DNA of 64,000 nucleotides from Pseudomonas sp. SID14000 (GCF_002165135.1 NZ_NFZQ01000008.1:186001-250000), one strand, 5' to 3'. Positions 35,310 to 44,692 are shown, counted from the first letter of the stretch. Numbers and translations are program-made. Notes: generated by a model from the letters alone, not told the origin.

Positions 35310-36326
35310 TTACTGCCCGGTCTTGCCTTGCGAGGGAAACAACGACTCGAACCGCGGCGTCGCCCGAGCAACGAAGCCCAGCCCCTGGTGCATGATGAAA
35401 TAAGCGGCGACGTCATGCCGCTCGGCGAATGCATAGCCTTCCTCCGGGCCGAGCACCATCAACAGTGTATCCAGGGCATCGGCACGCAGCACCGAAGGGT
35501 CGACCACCGACACTGCCGCCAGCGCGTGCTTGACTGGCCTGCCGACACGTGGATCGAAGGTGTGCGAATAGCGCTGGCCACCTTCCTCGAAATAGTTGCG
35601 GTAATCACCGGCGGTGGCAACGCCGTAGCCATCCAGGGCAATGGCGCGCTCCACTTGCTGCTCGCGCCCACCGCTCGGCACCTCCAGGGCGATGCGCCAG
35701 GGCGAGCCATCCGGCTTGCGGCCGACCCCCTTGAGTTCGCCGGTGATCTCGACCAGATAGGCCTGGATGCCCAGGGCCGAAAGCCTGTCGCCGACCCGAT
35801 CCACTGCATAACCGGCAAGCATGCTGTCGAAATCCAGTTGCGCCGCCACATCCTTGCACAGCTTTTCTCCATCCAGGCGCACGTGCTGGAGCCCTACGCG
35901 GCTCCGCTCCCGCGCAAGCGCACTGGCGTCGGGCACCTGCCTCCCTCGCGACTGCGGACCGAAGCCCCAGAGATTCATCAATGGCAACACCGTCAGGTCG
36001 AAAGCCCCGCCACTCTCGCGGAACAGCAACTGACCGTACACCAGCAGCTGCTGCATCTCTTCCGGCACCGCCTGACAGGTACCGGCTGGCAGAGCGTTGA
36101 AGCGGGAAACCACGGAATCGCCGCGCCAGTTGGAGAACTGCTGGTCGAGCGCTTCGAGTATCGTCTCGACTTCGGCCTTTACTTGCTGTGAGTCGGGGGT
36201 CTGCGCGGCGGGTACGTACTGGATCGAGTAAGTGCTCCCCATGGTCGGCCCGGAAAAGCGTTCGATCCTTTCGCCGCAGCCATACAGCAACGTCAACAGC
36301 ATCACCAGCAGGCATGCGCGCATCAT
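35310..36326 (-). CDS. apbE: FAD:protein FMN transferase ApbE (lipoprotein)
   Basis: 338-residue enzyme that uses FAD to attach FMN covalently to Thr/Ser of target proteins such as RnfD, RnfG and NqrB. It has a lipobox (LLTLLYGC, Cys17), so it is exported and lipid-anchored. Family motifs: MGSTYSIQ, SGGAFDLTVLPLMNLWGFG, LDFDSMLAGYAVDR, VEITGELKGVGRKPDG, YSHTFDPRVGRPV, and Asp/Thr site LRADALDTLLMVLG. The ATG at 36326 has GAGG 6 bases upstream. Divergent from rnfC-rnfD, which carries a candidate target. Confidence 0.93.
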   Translation of the reverse strand: MMRACLLVMLLTLLYGCGERIERFSGPTMGSTYSIQYVPAAQTPDSQQVKAEVETILEALDQQFSNWRGDSVVSRFNALPAGTCQAVPEEMQQLLVYGQLLFRESGGAFDLTVLPLMNLWGFGPQSRGRQVPDASALARERSRVGLQHVRLDGEKLCKDVAAQLDFDSMLAGYAVDRVGDRLSALGIQAYLVEITGELKGVGRKPDGSPWRIALEVPSGGREQQVERAIALDGYGVATAGDYRNYFEEGGQRYSHTFDPRVGRPVKHALAAVSVVDPSVLRADALDTLLMVLGPEEGYAFAERHDVAAYFIMHQGLGFVARATPRFESLFPSQGKTGQ

Positions 36327-36500
36327 TCGACACCTCGCAGACTCTGGCCGCCCCTTCGCGGCGCAGGCTGTTTCACCAGAATTGCACGATGGCAATTGGC
36401 CTACCGTTCATCAGCAGACCTGGTCAAGAACCGAACAAATTCCTCATTCAACACTCTGATTTGCGCGGGTGATCAACCATCCCCCTCCCTTTCCGCTAAA

Positions 36501-36554
36501 CGCCCCGGACGTAATAAAACCATCATGTGCATAAGCGCACAGGGGGCGTTTTTT
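36501..36554 (+). promoter_or_regulatory. Possible terminator/attenuator in rnfC leader
   Basis: CGCCCC (36501-36506) can pair with GGGGCG (36543-36548), immediately followed by TTTTTT; a smaller GTGC/GCAC hairpin lies in the loop. It ends 23 bases before the rnfC ATG. It resembles a leader terminator, but the loop is long. Confidence 0.35.
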
Positions 36555-36577
36555 GCCCAAAAATTGGAGGACAGAAT

Positions 36578-37978
36578 ATGTCTAGCCATTCGTTGCAGAG
36601 CGTCGAACGCCTGCAGAGCCGCATCCGCGCCCAGCGTCAGCCGCAACAGAAACCTTTCTGGCGGCGCCTGCTGGCCATCGCCTACTCCTCTCAGCGTAGT
36701 TGGCACGGAGGGATCGAGCTCAGGGGATACAAGGAACTATCCAACGGCACACCGATTGCGCCGGTCGCGGTCGAAAAAATACAGCTGTCAATTCCGCTCG
36801 GGCGGGGTCGCCGGTTTGTCCAGCCTTGCGTGCAGCCCGGACAGCATGTGCGCAAGGGCGAGGTGATCGGTATTGGCGATGACAACACCGCTTGGGTACA
36901 TGCCAGCACCTCCGGCATCGTGGAGCGGATCGATCTCGCCTTCGTGGCCGACTCGGCCGAACCGGTCATGGCCGTCATTCTGAACGCAGATGGTCTGGAT
37001 GAGTGGATCGAGCGCCCGCTGCCGGGCCTGCCGCAAACCCCGGAGGCGCTGGTCGAGCGTGCACTGCAGATGGGCATTGTCGGCCTTGGTGGGGCAGGCT
37101 TCCCCACAGCCCTCAAGCTGGCCGGTGCACAGCAGCCCGATTTGCTGCTGATCAACGGCGCCGAATGCGAGCCCTTCCTTACCTGCGATGACCGCCTCAT
37201 GCGCGAGAATGCCGAGGCGTTGATCGAGGCCGCCGACTATATCGCCGCCCTGCTGGGAATAACGGCGACCCGTTTTGGTATCGAGACCAACAAACCGGAG
37301 GCGATGGCCACGTTACGTGCCGCCGCTCGCCACGCGCGCACCCGGGTCGAGATATGCCCGCTACCTGAGCGTTACCCGGCGGGTGGGCAGCCGTTGATGA
37401 TCAAGAGCCTTAGTGGCCGCAACCTGGCGCCAGGGAGCCGGCCTGCCGACATCGGCGTGCTGGCGCTGAATGTCGCAACGCTCCACGCACTGGGCCGGGC
37501 CATCTTCCAGGGCGAACCACTGACTAGCCGCGTGCTGACGCTGACCGGTGACTGCGAGCGCCCCGGCAATGTCCTGGTGCCGGTGGGTTACCCGGTCAGC
37601 GTACTGCGCGGGATTGCTGGCGCAGCCCCCACCGGACAACTGACCCAGGTCGGTGGCCCGATGATGGGGCAGCCGCTACCGGCCCCCACCGCTGTGATCA
37701 GCAAGACCAGCAGTTGCCTGATATTCGGTGCTGAGCGCTACCTGCCGGCAACCCGGCCCGCAAGCAGTTGCATTCGCTGTACGCGCTGCGTGGATGTCTG
37801 CCCGATGTCGCTCAGGCCGCTGGACCTTTACGCTGCCGCCGAACGCCTTGACAAGGCCAGCCTGCAGGAACTGCGCCTGGATGCCTGTATCGAATGCGGC
37901 AGCTGCAGCAGCATCTGTCCGAGCAACATCCCGCTGCGCGAACGCTTCCGCCAGAGCAAGACGGAGGTACGTGCATGA
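36578..37978 (+). CDS. rnfC: RnfC-like electron transport protein
   Basis: 466-residue homologue of Rnf/Rsx subunit C, the peripheral NADH- and FMN-binding module. After an N-terminal lipoyl-like domain (residues 40-130) comes the nucleotide motif GIVGLGGAGFPTALKL (166-181) and INGAECEPFLTCDDRLMRE (192-210), an SLBB region, and two complete 4Fe-4S motifs, C398-C401-C404-C408 and C437-C440-C443-C447. AATTGGAGG precedes the ATG by 8 bases. The stop overlaps rnfD (ATGA). No rnfA, B, G or E follows. Confidence 0.9.
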   Translation: MSSHSLQSVERLQSRIRAQRQPQQKPFWRRLLAIAYSSQRSWHGGIELRGYKELSNGTPIAPVAVEKIQLSIPLGRGRRFVQPCVQPGQHVRKGEVIGIGDDNTAWVHASTSGIVERIDLAFVADSAEPVMAVILNADGLDEWIERPLPGLPQTPEALVERALQMGIVGLGGAGFPTALKLAGAQQPDLLLINGAECEPFLTCDDRLMRENAEALIEAADYIAALLGITATRFGIETNKPEAMATLRAAARHARTRVEICPLPERYPAGGQPLMIKSLSGRNLAPGSRPADIGVLALNVATLHALGRAIFQGEPLTSRVLTLTGDCERPGNVLVPVGYPVSVLRGIAGAAPTGQLTQVGGPMMGQPLPAPTAVISKTSSCLIFGAERYLPATRPASSCIRCTRCVDVCPMSLRPLDLYAAAERLDKASLQELRLDACIECGSCSSICPSNIPLRERFRQSKTEVRA

Positions 37979-38922
37979 GCCTGGTACGCCATCCCATTCC
38001 GCAACGACTACGCACCGTGATGCTGCTGGTCATCTTGTGTCTTCTGCCGGGCACCGTCCTGTATGCCTGGCAATTTGGCGTTGTGGTCTGGTTGCAGACC
38101 TTCTGGTGCGTGCTGTTCGCCCTGGGCTTCGAAGCTGGCCTGCTGCGCCTGCGCGGACGTAAAGTAGGCGAGGGTTTGAGCGACCTCAGCTGGCTGGTGC
38201 TAGGCCTGATACTGGCTCGGGCATTGCCGCTGATGGTGCCGTTGTGGATGATCGCCCTGGCCAGCTTTGCCGCTCTCGCACTATGCAAGCACGCCAGTGG
38301 AGGCCTTGGTCGCAACCGTCTCAACCCTGCCATGGTTGGCCTGGGGGTCGTTGCCATCTGCTTCTACCAGCAGCTGTACCCCGCGCCATCGAATCATGCC
38401 CCCTGGACCGCAACCCTGGACGCCAAGGCGGTTCTGCTCCAACAGCTACAGTTGGTGCCACGCCTGGAGCTCGATGCGTTCGCCGGCGCCACTCAGCTGG
38501 CGCAGAACGAGTTCACCCATGTCACCCACAATCTGTCGGGGTACGGCTACATTGCCGGCGGCTTGATACTGGCTTGCCTGCGGGTGATCCGCATCGAGAT
38601 TCCGCTGGCGATGCTGGTGAGCACAGTATTGCTGTGCATGGTCGCCGGCCATAGCCTGCAGGAAAGCGTGTACAACCTCAGTCTGGGTGGCTATCTGTTC
38701 ACCGCCTTCTTCATCGCCACCGATCCGGTCACCAGCCCCGATACACGCGCCGGCCGCATCCTCTTCGGCGTGACAGTTGGCACGCTGACTGAACTGATTC
38801 GCGAATTCGGGCTTTATGCCGATGGTCTCTGCTTCGCCGTGCTGGCCGGCAACCTGCTGGTGCCGCAAATCGACCGGTTGGTGCTGCGCATGCAACGCCC
38901 CTGGTACGCAGCGAGTACCTGA
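37975..38922 (+). CDS. rnfD: RnfD-like membrane flavoprotein
   Basis: 315-residue membrane protein with about nine or ten helices, homologous to RnfD/NqrB. Conserved motifs are LSDLSWLVLGLILARALPL (69-87) and KHASGGLGRNRLNPAMVGLG (105-124). FAGATQL (169-175) matches the S/A-G-A-T flavinylation site, so Thr173 likely carries FMN attached by ApbE. It is coupled to rnfC by a 4-base overlap. The operon stops here, and the next gene is on the opposite strand. See findings on this reduced module. Confidence 0.88.
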   Translation: MSLVRHPIPQRLRTVMLLVILCLLPGTVLYAWQFGVVVWLQTFWCVLFALGFEAGLLRLRGRKVGEGLSDLSWLVLGLILARALPLMVPLWMIALASFAALALCKHASGGLGRNRLNPAMVGLGVVAICFYQQLYPAPSNHAPWTATLDAKAVLLQQLQLVPRLELDAFAGATQLAQNEFTHVTHNLSGYGYIAGGLILACLRVIRIEIPLAMLVSTVLLCMVAGHSLQESVYNLSLGGYLFTAFFIATDPVTSPDTRAGRILFGVTVGTLTELIREFGLYADGLCFAVLAGNLLVPQIDRLVLRMQRPWYAAST

Positions 38923-38971
38923 TGTGGGCAATTAGCAAGCGCAAGAGCCTTGGGGCTTCTTCCGGTCGGGC

Positions 38972-40507
38972 TCAATGCCCTGCCGACGCCGGCCCCGCCT
39001 TGGCGGTAAAGGGCGGTTTGGCGAACCACACCAGCAGGATCAACCCGGCAAACACCCAGGTCATCAGGGTGAAATAATCCACCGTCGACATCATGTACGC
39101 CTGCCCGTTGAGTATCTGCTCCAGTTGCGCATAGCTCTGCGGGCTGGCACCGCCCAACTGCTCCAGGGTATGCCGCGTGGCCGGGTCGAACTGGCTGATG
39201 TGTTCGCTCAAGTAGGCATGGTGCTGATCCGCCCGGCGAATCCAGATCCATGTCGTCAGCGACGCCGCAAAACTGCCGCCCAAGGTACGCAGGAAGGTTG
39301 CCAGGCCGGAGCCATCGGCAATCTGCTGCGGTGGCAGGTCGGACAGCAGGATGCTCAAGGTCGGCATGAAGAACAGCGCCACGCCGATACCCATGAACAA
39401 CTGCACCAACGCCACATGCCGGAAGTCCACCTCGCTGGTAAACCCGGCACGCATGTAGCAGCTGGTGCCGATCGCCAGGAACGCCAGCCCGGCCAGCACA
39501 CGCAAGTCGAAACGGTGCGCGTACTTGCCCACGAACGGCGACATGAGCACCGGCAACAGGCCGATCGGTGCCACCGCCAGACCTGCCCACGTAGCGGTAT
39601 AGCCCATCTGCGTTTGCAGCCACTGCGGCAGGATCAGGTTGATGCCGAAGAACCCGGCATAACCCCCGACCAGCACGATGGTGCCGACACGGAAGTTGCG
39701 GTGCACGAACAGACGCAGGTTGACTACCGGGTGACGGTCAGTCAGTTCCCAGATCACGAACACTGCCAGGAACACCACCGAGATCAGGCTGCCGACAATG
39801 ATGAACGACGATTCGAACCAGTCCAGGTCATTGCCTTTGTCCAGCACTACCTGCAAGGCGCCGACGCCGATGATCAGCGTCAGCAGGCCGATGTAGTCCA
39901 TCGGCTGGCGGCTGGTGACTACCGGCCGGGTGCGCATCTGCTGGCGCACCACGGCGGCGGCGAACAGGCCAATGGGCACGTTGATGAAGAAGATCCACGG
40001 CCAGCTGTAGCTGTCGGTGATCCAGCCGCCGAGGATCGGCCCGGCAATCGGCGCCACCACCGTGACCATCGCCAACAGCGCCAGGGCCATGCCGCGCTTG
40101 GCCGGCGGGTAGACGGCGATCAGCAAGGTCTGGGTCATCGGGTACAACGGCCCGGCCACCACGCCCTGCAATACGCGAAAACCGACCAGCTCCGGCATCG
40201 ACTGGGCAATACCGCACAGGAACGAGGCCAGCACGAACAGCAGCGTGGCCCAGATGAACAGTTTCACCTCGCCAAACCGCCGACTGAGCCAGCCGGTCAG
40301 CGGCAAGGCGATGGCGTTGCTCACCGCGAACGAGGTGATGACCCAGGTACCCTGCTCGTAGCTCACCCCCAGGTTGCCGGATATGGTAGGCAAGGCCACA
40401 TTGGCGATAGTGGTATCGAGTACCTGCATGAACGTCGCCAGCGACAGGCCGATGGTGGTCAGCAGCAGGCTCGGCGGCGTGAACTGGGCAGCAGCGTTGG
40501 TGCTCAT
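38972..40507 (-). CDS. MFS multidrug transporter, DHA2/EmrB type
   Basis: 511-residue inner-membrane drug/H+ antiporter with 14 predicted helices. The DHA2 signature MQVLDTTIANVALPTISGNL is near the N-terminus, with GPILGGWITDSYSWPWIFFIN and FMPTLSILLSDLPPQQIADGSG later. Its ATG overlaps the stop of the EmrA-like gene by 4 bases, forming a marR-emrA-emrB operon for tripartite efflux with a TolC-type channel encoded elsewhere. Confidence 0.93.
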   Translation of the reverse strand: MSTNAAAQFTPPSLLLTTIGLSLATFMQVLDTTIANVALPTISGNLGVSYEQGTWVITSFAVSNAIALPLTGWLSRRFGEVKLFIWATLLFVLASFLCGIAQSMPELVGFRVLQGVVAGPLYPMTQTLLIAVYPPAKRGMALALLAMVTVVAPIAGPILGGWITDSYSWPWIFFINVPIGLFAAAVVRQQMRTRPVVTSRQPMDYIGLLTLIIGVGALQVVLDKGNDLDWFESSFIIVGSLISVVFLAVFVIWELTDRHPVVNLRLFVHRNFRVGTIVLVGGYAGFFGINLILPQWLQTQMGYTATWAGLAVAPIGLLPVLMSPFVGKYAHRFDLRVLAGLAFLAIGTSCYMRAGFTSEVDFRHVALVQLFMGIGVALFFMPTLSILLSDLPPQQIADGSGLATFLRTLGGSFAASLTTWIWIRRADQHHAYLSEHISQFDPATRHTLEQLGGASPQSYAQLEQILNGQAYMMSTVDYFTLMTWVFAGLILLVWFAKPPFTAKAGPASAGH

Positions 40508-41697
40508 CGCTGGGCCGTCTTGTCGGTTGCGCTGTTTTCGTGGATCAGCCGTGCGATCAGGTTATCGGCCTCGACCAGCTGACGGTCATAGACCTGGGTG
40601 GTGTAGCTGGCCTGCTGCGGTGGCTGCTGGGCCAAGGCCGGGCCGCTCTGGTCGTGCAGGTCGACCTCGACCACGGTGGACAGGCCGATACGCAACGGGT
40701 GGTCCTTGAGCTGGTCGGGGCTGAGGTGGATGCGCACCGGCACGCGCTGGACGATCTTGATCCAGTTACCGGTGGCATTCTGCGCCGGCAACAGGGCGAA
40801 GGCGCTGCCGGTGCCGGCGCCAAGGCTGTCGACCGTGCCGCTGTATCTGACCTCGCTACCATACAGGTCGGCGCTGATCTGCACAGGCTGGCCGATACGC
40901 ATGTCGCGCAGTTGGGTTTCCTTGAAGTTGGCGTCGATCCACACCTGGTCCAGCGGGATCACCGCCATGGTCGCGGTGCCCGGCTGCAGGCGCTGACCCA
41001 GCTGCACGGTACGCTTGGCGACGTAGCCGGTGACCGGCGCCACCAGGGTGGTGCGGGCGTGGTCGAGGTAGGCCTGGCGCAGGTCGGCTGCGGCGGCCAT
41101 CACCTCAGGGTGCGAGGACACCACGGTATCGTCGACCAGCGCGCTGCTGGTGCTCAGTTGCTGGCGCGCACTGTTGACAGCGGCCTGGGCCACGCTCAGG
41201 TCATCGCGGGCATGGGACAGTTCTTCCGCAGCGATCGCACCGCTGTCGGCCAAGACCTTGCGCCGGTTGAAGTCCTGCTGAGCCTTGCGCAGTTCGGCCT
41301 GCCGGGTTTCCAACTGGGCCTTGAGGGAGTCGACGTTGCTGTACAACCCGCGCACCTGGCGCACGCTGCGCGCCAGCCTGGCTTCAGCGGACTGCAAGGC
41401 CACCTCGCTGTCGGCCGGGTCGAACTGCAGCAATACCTGGCCGGCGTGGACCAGGTCGCCGTCATCGGCACCGATGCTGGTGACGGTGCCGGTGACCAGC
41501 GGGGTGATCTCCACCACGTTGCCATTGACGTAGGCGTCGTCGGTGCTTTCGTGCCAGCGCCCGACCAGGCTGTACCAGGCCCAGGCGCCGACACCGGCCA
41601 GGATCAGCACTGACAGCAGGCCAAGCAGCCAGGCCTTTCGCTTGCGCGACGGCTCGGGCGCGGCGGAGGGGGTCGAGGTGTCTGCGGGAGTGGCCAT
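40504..41697 (-). CDS. HlyD/EmrA-type membrane fusion protein
   Basis: 397-residue periplasmic adaptor anchored by one N-terminal helix (LLGLLSVLILAGVGAWAWY). It contains a biotinyl-lipoyl-like half (VEITPLVTGTVTSIGADDGD), a long coiled-coil hairpin (residues about 100-190), and the second half APVTGYVAKRTVQLGQRLQPG, then the EmrA beta-barrel (NFKETQLRDMRIGQPVQI). It links the EmrB-like transporter to an outer-membrane channel. Confidence 0.93.
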   Translation of the reverse strand: MATPADTSTPSAAPEPSRKRKAWLLGLLSVLILAGVGAWAWYSLVGRWHESTDDAYVNGNVVEITPLVTGTVTSIGADDGDLVHAGQVLLQFDPADSEVALQSAEARLARSVRQVRGLYSNVDSLKAQLETRQAELRKAQQDFNRRKVLADSGAIAAEELSHARDDLSVAQAAVNSARQQLSTSSALVDDTVVSSHPEVMAAAADLRQAYLDHARTTLVAPVTGYVAKRTVQLGQRLQPGTATMAVIPLDQVWIDANFKETQLRDMRIGQPVQISADLYGSEVRYSGTVDSLGAGTGSAFALLPAQNATGNWIKIVQRVPVRIHLSPDQLKDHPLRIGLSTVVEVDLHDQSGPALAQQPPQQASYTTQVYDRQLVEADNLIARLIHENSATDKTAQR

Positions 41698-41727
41698 GAC
41701 AATACCTTGGATAATTCGTGACAGGGA

Positions 41728-42201
41728 TCAACGATCGCCGAAGCGACGGATCGTCAATGGGTCGCCGGCAGCAAGCAGGACCTTGACCAGCAGGCCTTCC
41801 AGGGCCTTGAGCTCTTCGGGTGCCAGTGCGCCGCACAACTCGTTCATGGCCGCTGCACCGATTTCCGGCAGGCGGTCAGCCAGGCGCTGGCCATCGGCGG
41901 TAAGGACCAGGCGCACCTGGCGACGGTCGTCGGCGCAGCGGTTGCGCTCGATCAGTTCCTTCTGCTCGAGGCGGTCGAGCATGCGGGTCATCGACCCGCT
42001 GTCCAGCCCCAGGTAGCGACACAGCTCGGCAGGGGTGTCCACCTGGTACTGGGTGACGATGATCAGCACCTTGAACTGCGCGGCGGTGACGCCTTCGGAT
42101 TCGAGGTGCCAGTCGAGAATGCGGTCCTTGAGGATCGCTGCGCGGCCAAACAGCATGCCGATTGCGCAGGTCTGGAAGTTTTCAGGGGAGAAATGGGCCA
42201 T
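41728..42201 (-). CDS. MarR-family repressor of the efflux operon
   Basis: 157-residue MarR regulator with the winged helix TPAELCRYLGLDSGSMTRML and DRLEQKELIERNRCADDRRQV. First gene of the operon, 30 bases ahead of the EmrA-like gene, as EmrR (MprA) in E. coli. It likely represses the operon until a phenolic or hydrophobic drug binds. An AT-rich region (42210-42240) upstream holds the promoter. Confidence 0.92.
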   Translation of the reverse strand: MAHFSPENFQTCAIGMLFGRAAILKDRILDWHLESEGVTAAQFKVLIIVTQYQVDTPAELCRYLGLDSGSMTRMLDRLEQKELIERNRCADDRRQVRLVLTADGQRLADRLPEIGAAAMNELCGALAPEELKALEGLLVKVLLAAGDPLTIRRFGDR

Positions 42202-42311
42202 CGGAGACTGCTCGAGTAAATATGTAAAAATATTACTGCTTAGGCAGTGAATGTCAAAGCTTTGATTAGGTTGCTATGGAAAATTTCATGATTTCCGCCC
42301 CTTGCGCTGCC

Positions 42312-42430
42312 CCCTGTAGGAGCGGCCTTGTGTCGCGATGGGCCGCAAAGCGGCCCCGGCAATTTCTGCTGGGGCACAAAACCTGGGGCCGCTTCGCGCC
42401 CCATCGCGACACAAGGCCGCTCCTACAGGG
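42312..42430. repeat. REPIN (TGTAGGAGCGGCC core)
   Basis: CCCTGTAGGAGCGGCCTTGT and its exact mirror, with inner GGGCCGC/GCGGCCC arms. Between marR and the response-regulator gene; same subfamily as 12906-13020. Confidence 0.85.
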
Positions 42431-42447
42431 CCATGCGTCAAGGCCTG

Positions 42448-43077
42448 CTACGGTGTTCGCAGGCCCAATGCCTCCACCGCCCCGCAGGCTATGGCCATGC
42501 CCACCAACTCCGCCAGGCTATCGGCCTGCAACCGCTTCATCACCCGCCCCCGGTACAGGTCCACCGTCTTCACGCTCACGCCCAGCCGCTCGGCAATCTC
42601 GCGGTTGCTCAACCCTTGGGCCAGCGGCACGAACACATCACGCTCGCGCGGTGTCAGGCCATCGATGCGCGCCTGCACCTGGGCCAACGCCTGGTCATCC
42701 TGGCGTGCCCGCCCGGCGTGCTCCAGCGCGACCTGTACGCTGTCGAGCAGCAACTGGTCGTTGTAGGGTTTTTCGATGAAGTCGCAGGCGCCGGCCTTGA
42801 ACGCCCGCACCACGATCGGCACATCGGCATGGCCGCTGACGAAGATCACCGGCAATCCCAACCCACGCTCCCGCATCGCCTGCTGCACCGCCAACCCACC
42901 CAACCCCGGCATGCGTACATCCAGCAGCACACAGGCCGGCCCATCGTCGACGCAGGCATCGAGAAACGCCTGCCCACTGGCGAACGGCAAGGCCTGCAAG
43001 CCCACCGACTGCAGCAGCCACACCGTCGAATCCCGCATCCCCTGGTCGTCATCGACGACATACACTTTCGCTTGCAC
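42448..43077 (-). CDS. FixJ-type response regulator (REC + LuxR HTH)
   Basis: 209 residues. Receiver domain with VYVVDDDQGMRDS, phospho-acceptor Asp in VLLDVRMPGLGG, FVSGHADVP and Lys in FIEKPYND; then a LuxR HTH (LTPRERDVFVPLAQGLSNRE, KTVDLYRGRVMKRL). The start is GTG with AAGGAGG upstream. It follows the histidine kinase gene by 15 bases and is its partner. Confidence 0.92.
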   Translation of the reverse strand: MQAKVYVVDDDQGMRDSTVWLLQSVGLQALPFASGQAFLDACVDDGPACVLLDVRMPGLGGLAVQQAMRERGLGLPVIFVSGHADVPIVVRAFKAGACDFIEKPYNDQLLLDSVQVALEHAGRARQDDQALAQVQARIDGLTPRERDVFVPLAQGLSNREIAERLGVSVKTVDLYRGRVMKRLQADSLAELVGMAIACGAVEALGLRTP

Positions 43078-43092
43078 CGCCGTCTCGCCTCC

Positions 43093-44499
43093 TTATCCCC
43101 TGCTGACCGCCAGGCGGCAGCACAGTACCAGACCACCGTTGTCACCGGTTCGCGCCCACAGGCTACCGCCAAAGCCTTCGATCAGGCTGCGGCTCATGCT
43201 CAGGCCCAGACCCAGGCCGTCGGCCTTGCTGGTGGTGAACGGCGTGAAGATTTCATCCAGACGCTCGGGCGCCACGCCCGGGCCCTGGTCGGCCACCTCG
43301 ACCAGCACGCCATCGCCATCACGCGCGGCGCCGAGCAGGATACGTGACGGCCGCTCGCCATGCTGCTCGCGGTTGGCATCGATGGCGTTGCGCAGCAGGT
43401 TCAACAGCACCTGCTCCAACAGTACCCGGTCGGCATACACCAAGGGCAGTTGCGCACTCATGCGCAGCTCGATCACCACCTGGTCTCGCGCAGCCTCCCA
43501 GGCGCACAGGCGCATGGCTTCGCCAGCTACCTCGGCCACATCCAGCGCTTGCAGGCGGCGTGGCCCTTTGCGCAGAAAGGCGCGCAGGCGGCGGATCACT
43601 TCGGCGGCATGGGTAGCCTGTTCGCTGATGCGCTGCAGGCCCTGCCCTACCCGCTCGCGGGCCTGCGGGTCGCGATCCAGGCCCTGCAGGTAGCGCTGGC
43701 TGGCGTTGGCGTAGTTGACCACTGCAGCCAACGGCTGGTTGATCTCATGGGCAATGCCCGAAGCCAGCTCACCCAAGGTGGCCAAGCGGGCACTGTGCGC
43801 CAGGCTTTCCTGGGCTTCGATGCGCAGAGTGATGTCACGGGACACGCTGACCACCTCCACTACCGCGCCGGTGTAGGTTTCGCGGATGGCCCGGCTGGCG
43901 ATCTCGAACCAGCGGTAGCCGCCTGCGGCCTGACGCACCCGACAGGTCATGGTGTGGTAGCCGTCCTGGTCCAGAGCGGCGGCGGCCTGGCGCAACACCT
44001 GGCGGCGTTCGCGCGGGTGCAGCAGGGTATGCACGGCCATGCCTCGCAGTTGCTCGGGCCACAGGCCAAGCAGGCGGAATGCTGCCGGAGAAGCATCGAG
44101 GAAACGACCATCAGGGCTGTGCCGGGAAATCAGGTCGGTGGTGTTCTCGATGATCAGCCGGTACAAGCGCCGGGCACGGCTGGCCTCGCGTGCACCGTGG
44201 CGCTCGTCACTGGCATCGCGGCAACGCGCCAGCACCTTCTGGCCCTGGTCGTCAGGGATGAAACTCCACAGCACGATGCGTTCCCCGACCTGTACTTCGA
44301 CGTCGGCAATCGCCCGGCGCTGGCGCAGGCAGGCGCGCACCAGGGCGGCGCAGTTGCCCGGCAGCCAGCAGGCCAGTGCCGGGCCTTCATCGACCCATGC
44401 CTGCAGCGCCGGGTTGAGTGCCAGCGGCCTGGCGTCGCCGGCCAGCATCAGGCTGGGTTGTGGGTCCTTGGCGAGCAACGGATAGGCAGTGTTGTCCAC
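43093..44499 (-). CDS. PAS-domain sensor histidine kinase (FixL-like)
   Basis: 468-residue cytoplasmic kinase without membrane segments. A degenerate N-terminal PAS region is followed by a full PAS/PAC domain (LYRLIIENTTDLISRHSPDG, YRWFEIASRAIRE), H-box ATLGELASGIAHEINQPLAA, N-box LLNLLRNAIDANRE, and GLGLGLSMSRSLIEGFGG. It lacks an obvious FixL haem His. Divergent from the acyl-CoA synthetase/dehydrogenase pair, which the system probably regulates in response to a fatty or aromatic acid. Confidence 0.92.
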   Translation of the reverse strand: MDNTAYPLLAKDPQPSLMLAGDARPLALNPALQAWVDEGPALACWLPGNCAALVRACLRQRRAIADVEVQVGERIVLWSFIPDDQGQKVLARCRDASDERHGAREASRARRLYRLIIENTTDLISRHSPDGRFLDASPAAFRLLGLWPEQLRGMAVHTLLHPRERRQVLRQAAAALDQDGYHTMTCRVRQAAGGYRWFEIASRAIRETYTGAVVEVVSVSRDITLRIEAQESLAHSARLATLGELASGIAHEINQPLAAVVNYANASQRYLQGLDRDPQARERVGQGLQRISEQATHAAEVIRRLRAFLRKGPRRLQALDVAEVAGEAMRLCAWEAARDQVVIELRMSAQLPLVYADRVLLEQVLLNLLRNAIDANREQHGERPSRILLGAARDGDGVLVEVADQGPGVAPERLDEIFTPFTTSKADGLGLGLSMSRSLIEGFGGSLWARTGDNGGLVLCCRLAVSRG

Positions 44500-44516
44500 G
44501 ATAGGCGGCTCGTTGT

Positions 44517-44534
44517 TATAGTAGTTTTACTATA
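44517..44534. promoter_or_regulatory. AT-rich dyad between kinase and acyl-CoA synthetase
   Basis: TATAGTAGTTTTACTATA has perfect 7-base arms, and another half-site CTATAG follows at 44539. It sits 18 bases upstream of the kinase start in an otherwise GC-rich region and is a likely operator or promoter core. Confidence 0.5.
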
Positions 44535-44692
44535 TTGCTATAGTCGATATTCCTAATACCATAGCCATTCGCGTAAAACTGCGACAAGGGGAGCGGCCCA
44601 GCGTCTGCCCCCAGCACCCTGAACAGAGCTAACAATCAGCCACCGGGGGCCAAGCGCACAGGTTGTGCCTGCCTCCCCTACAGGATTACCGC

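Noticed and set aside
38975..40582. 535-codon plus-strand frame over the EmrB-like gene
   Set aside because: Gln/His/Arg-rich shadow without motifs; the opposite strand encodes a clear 14-helix transporter.
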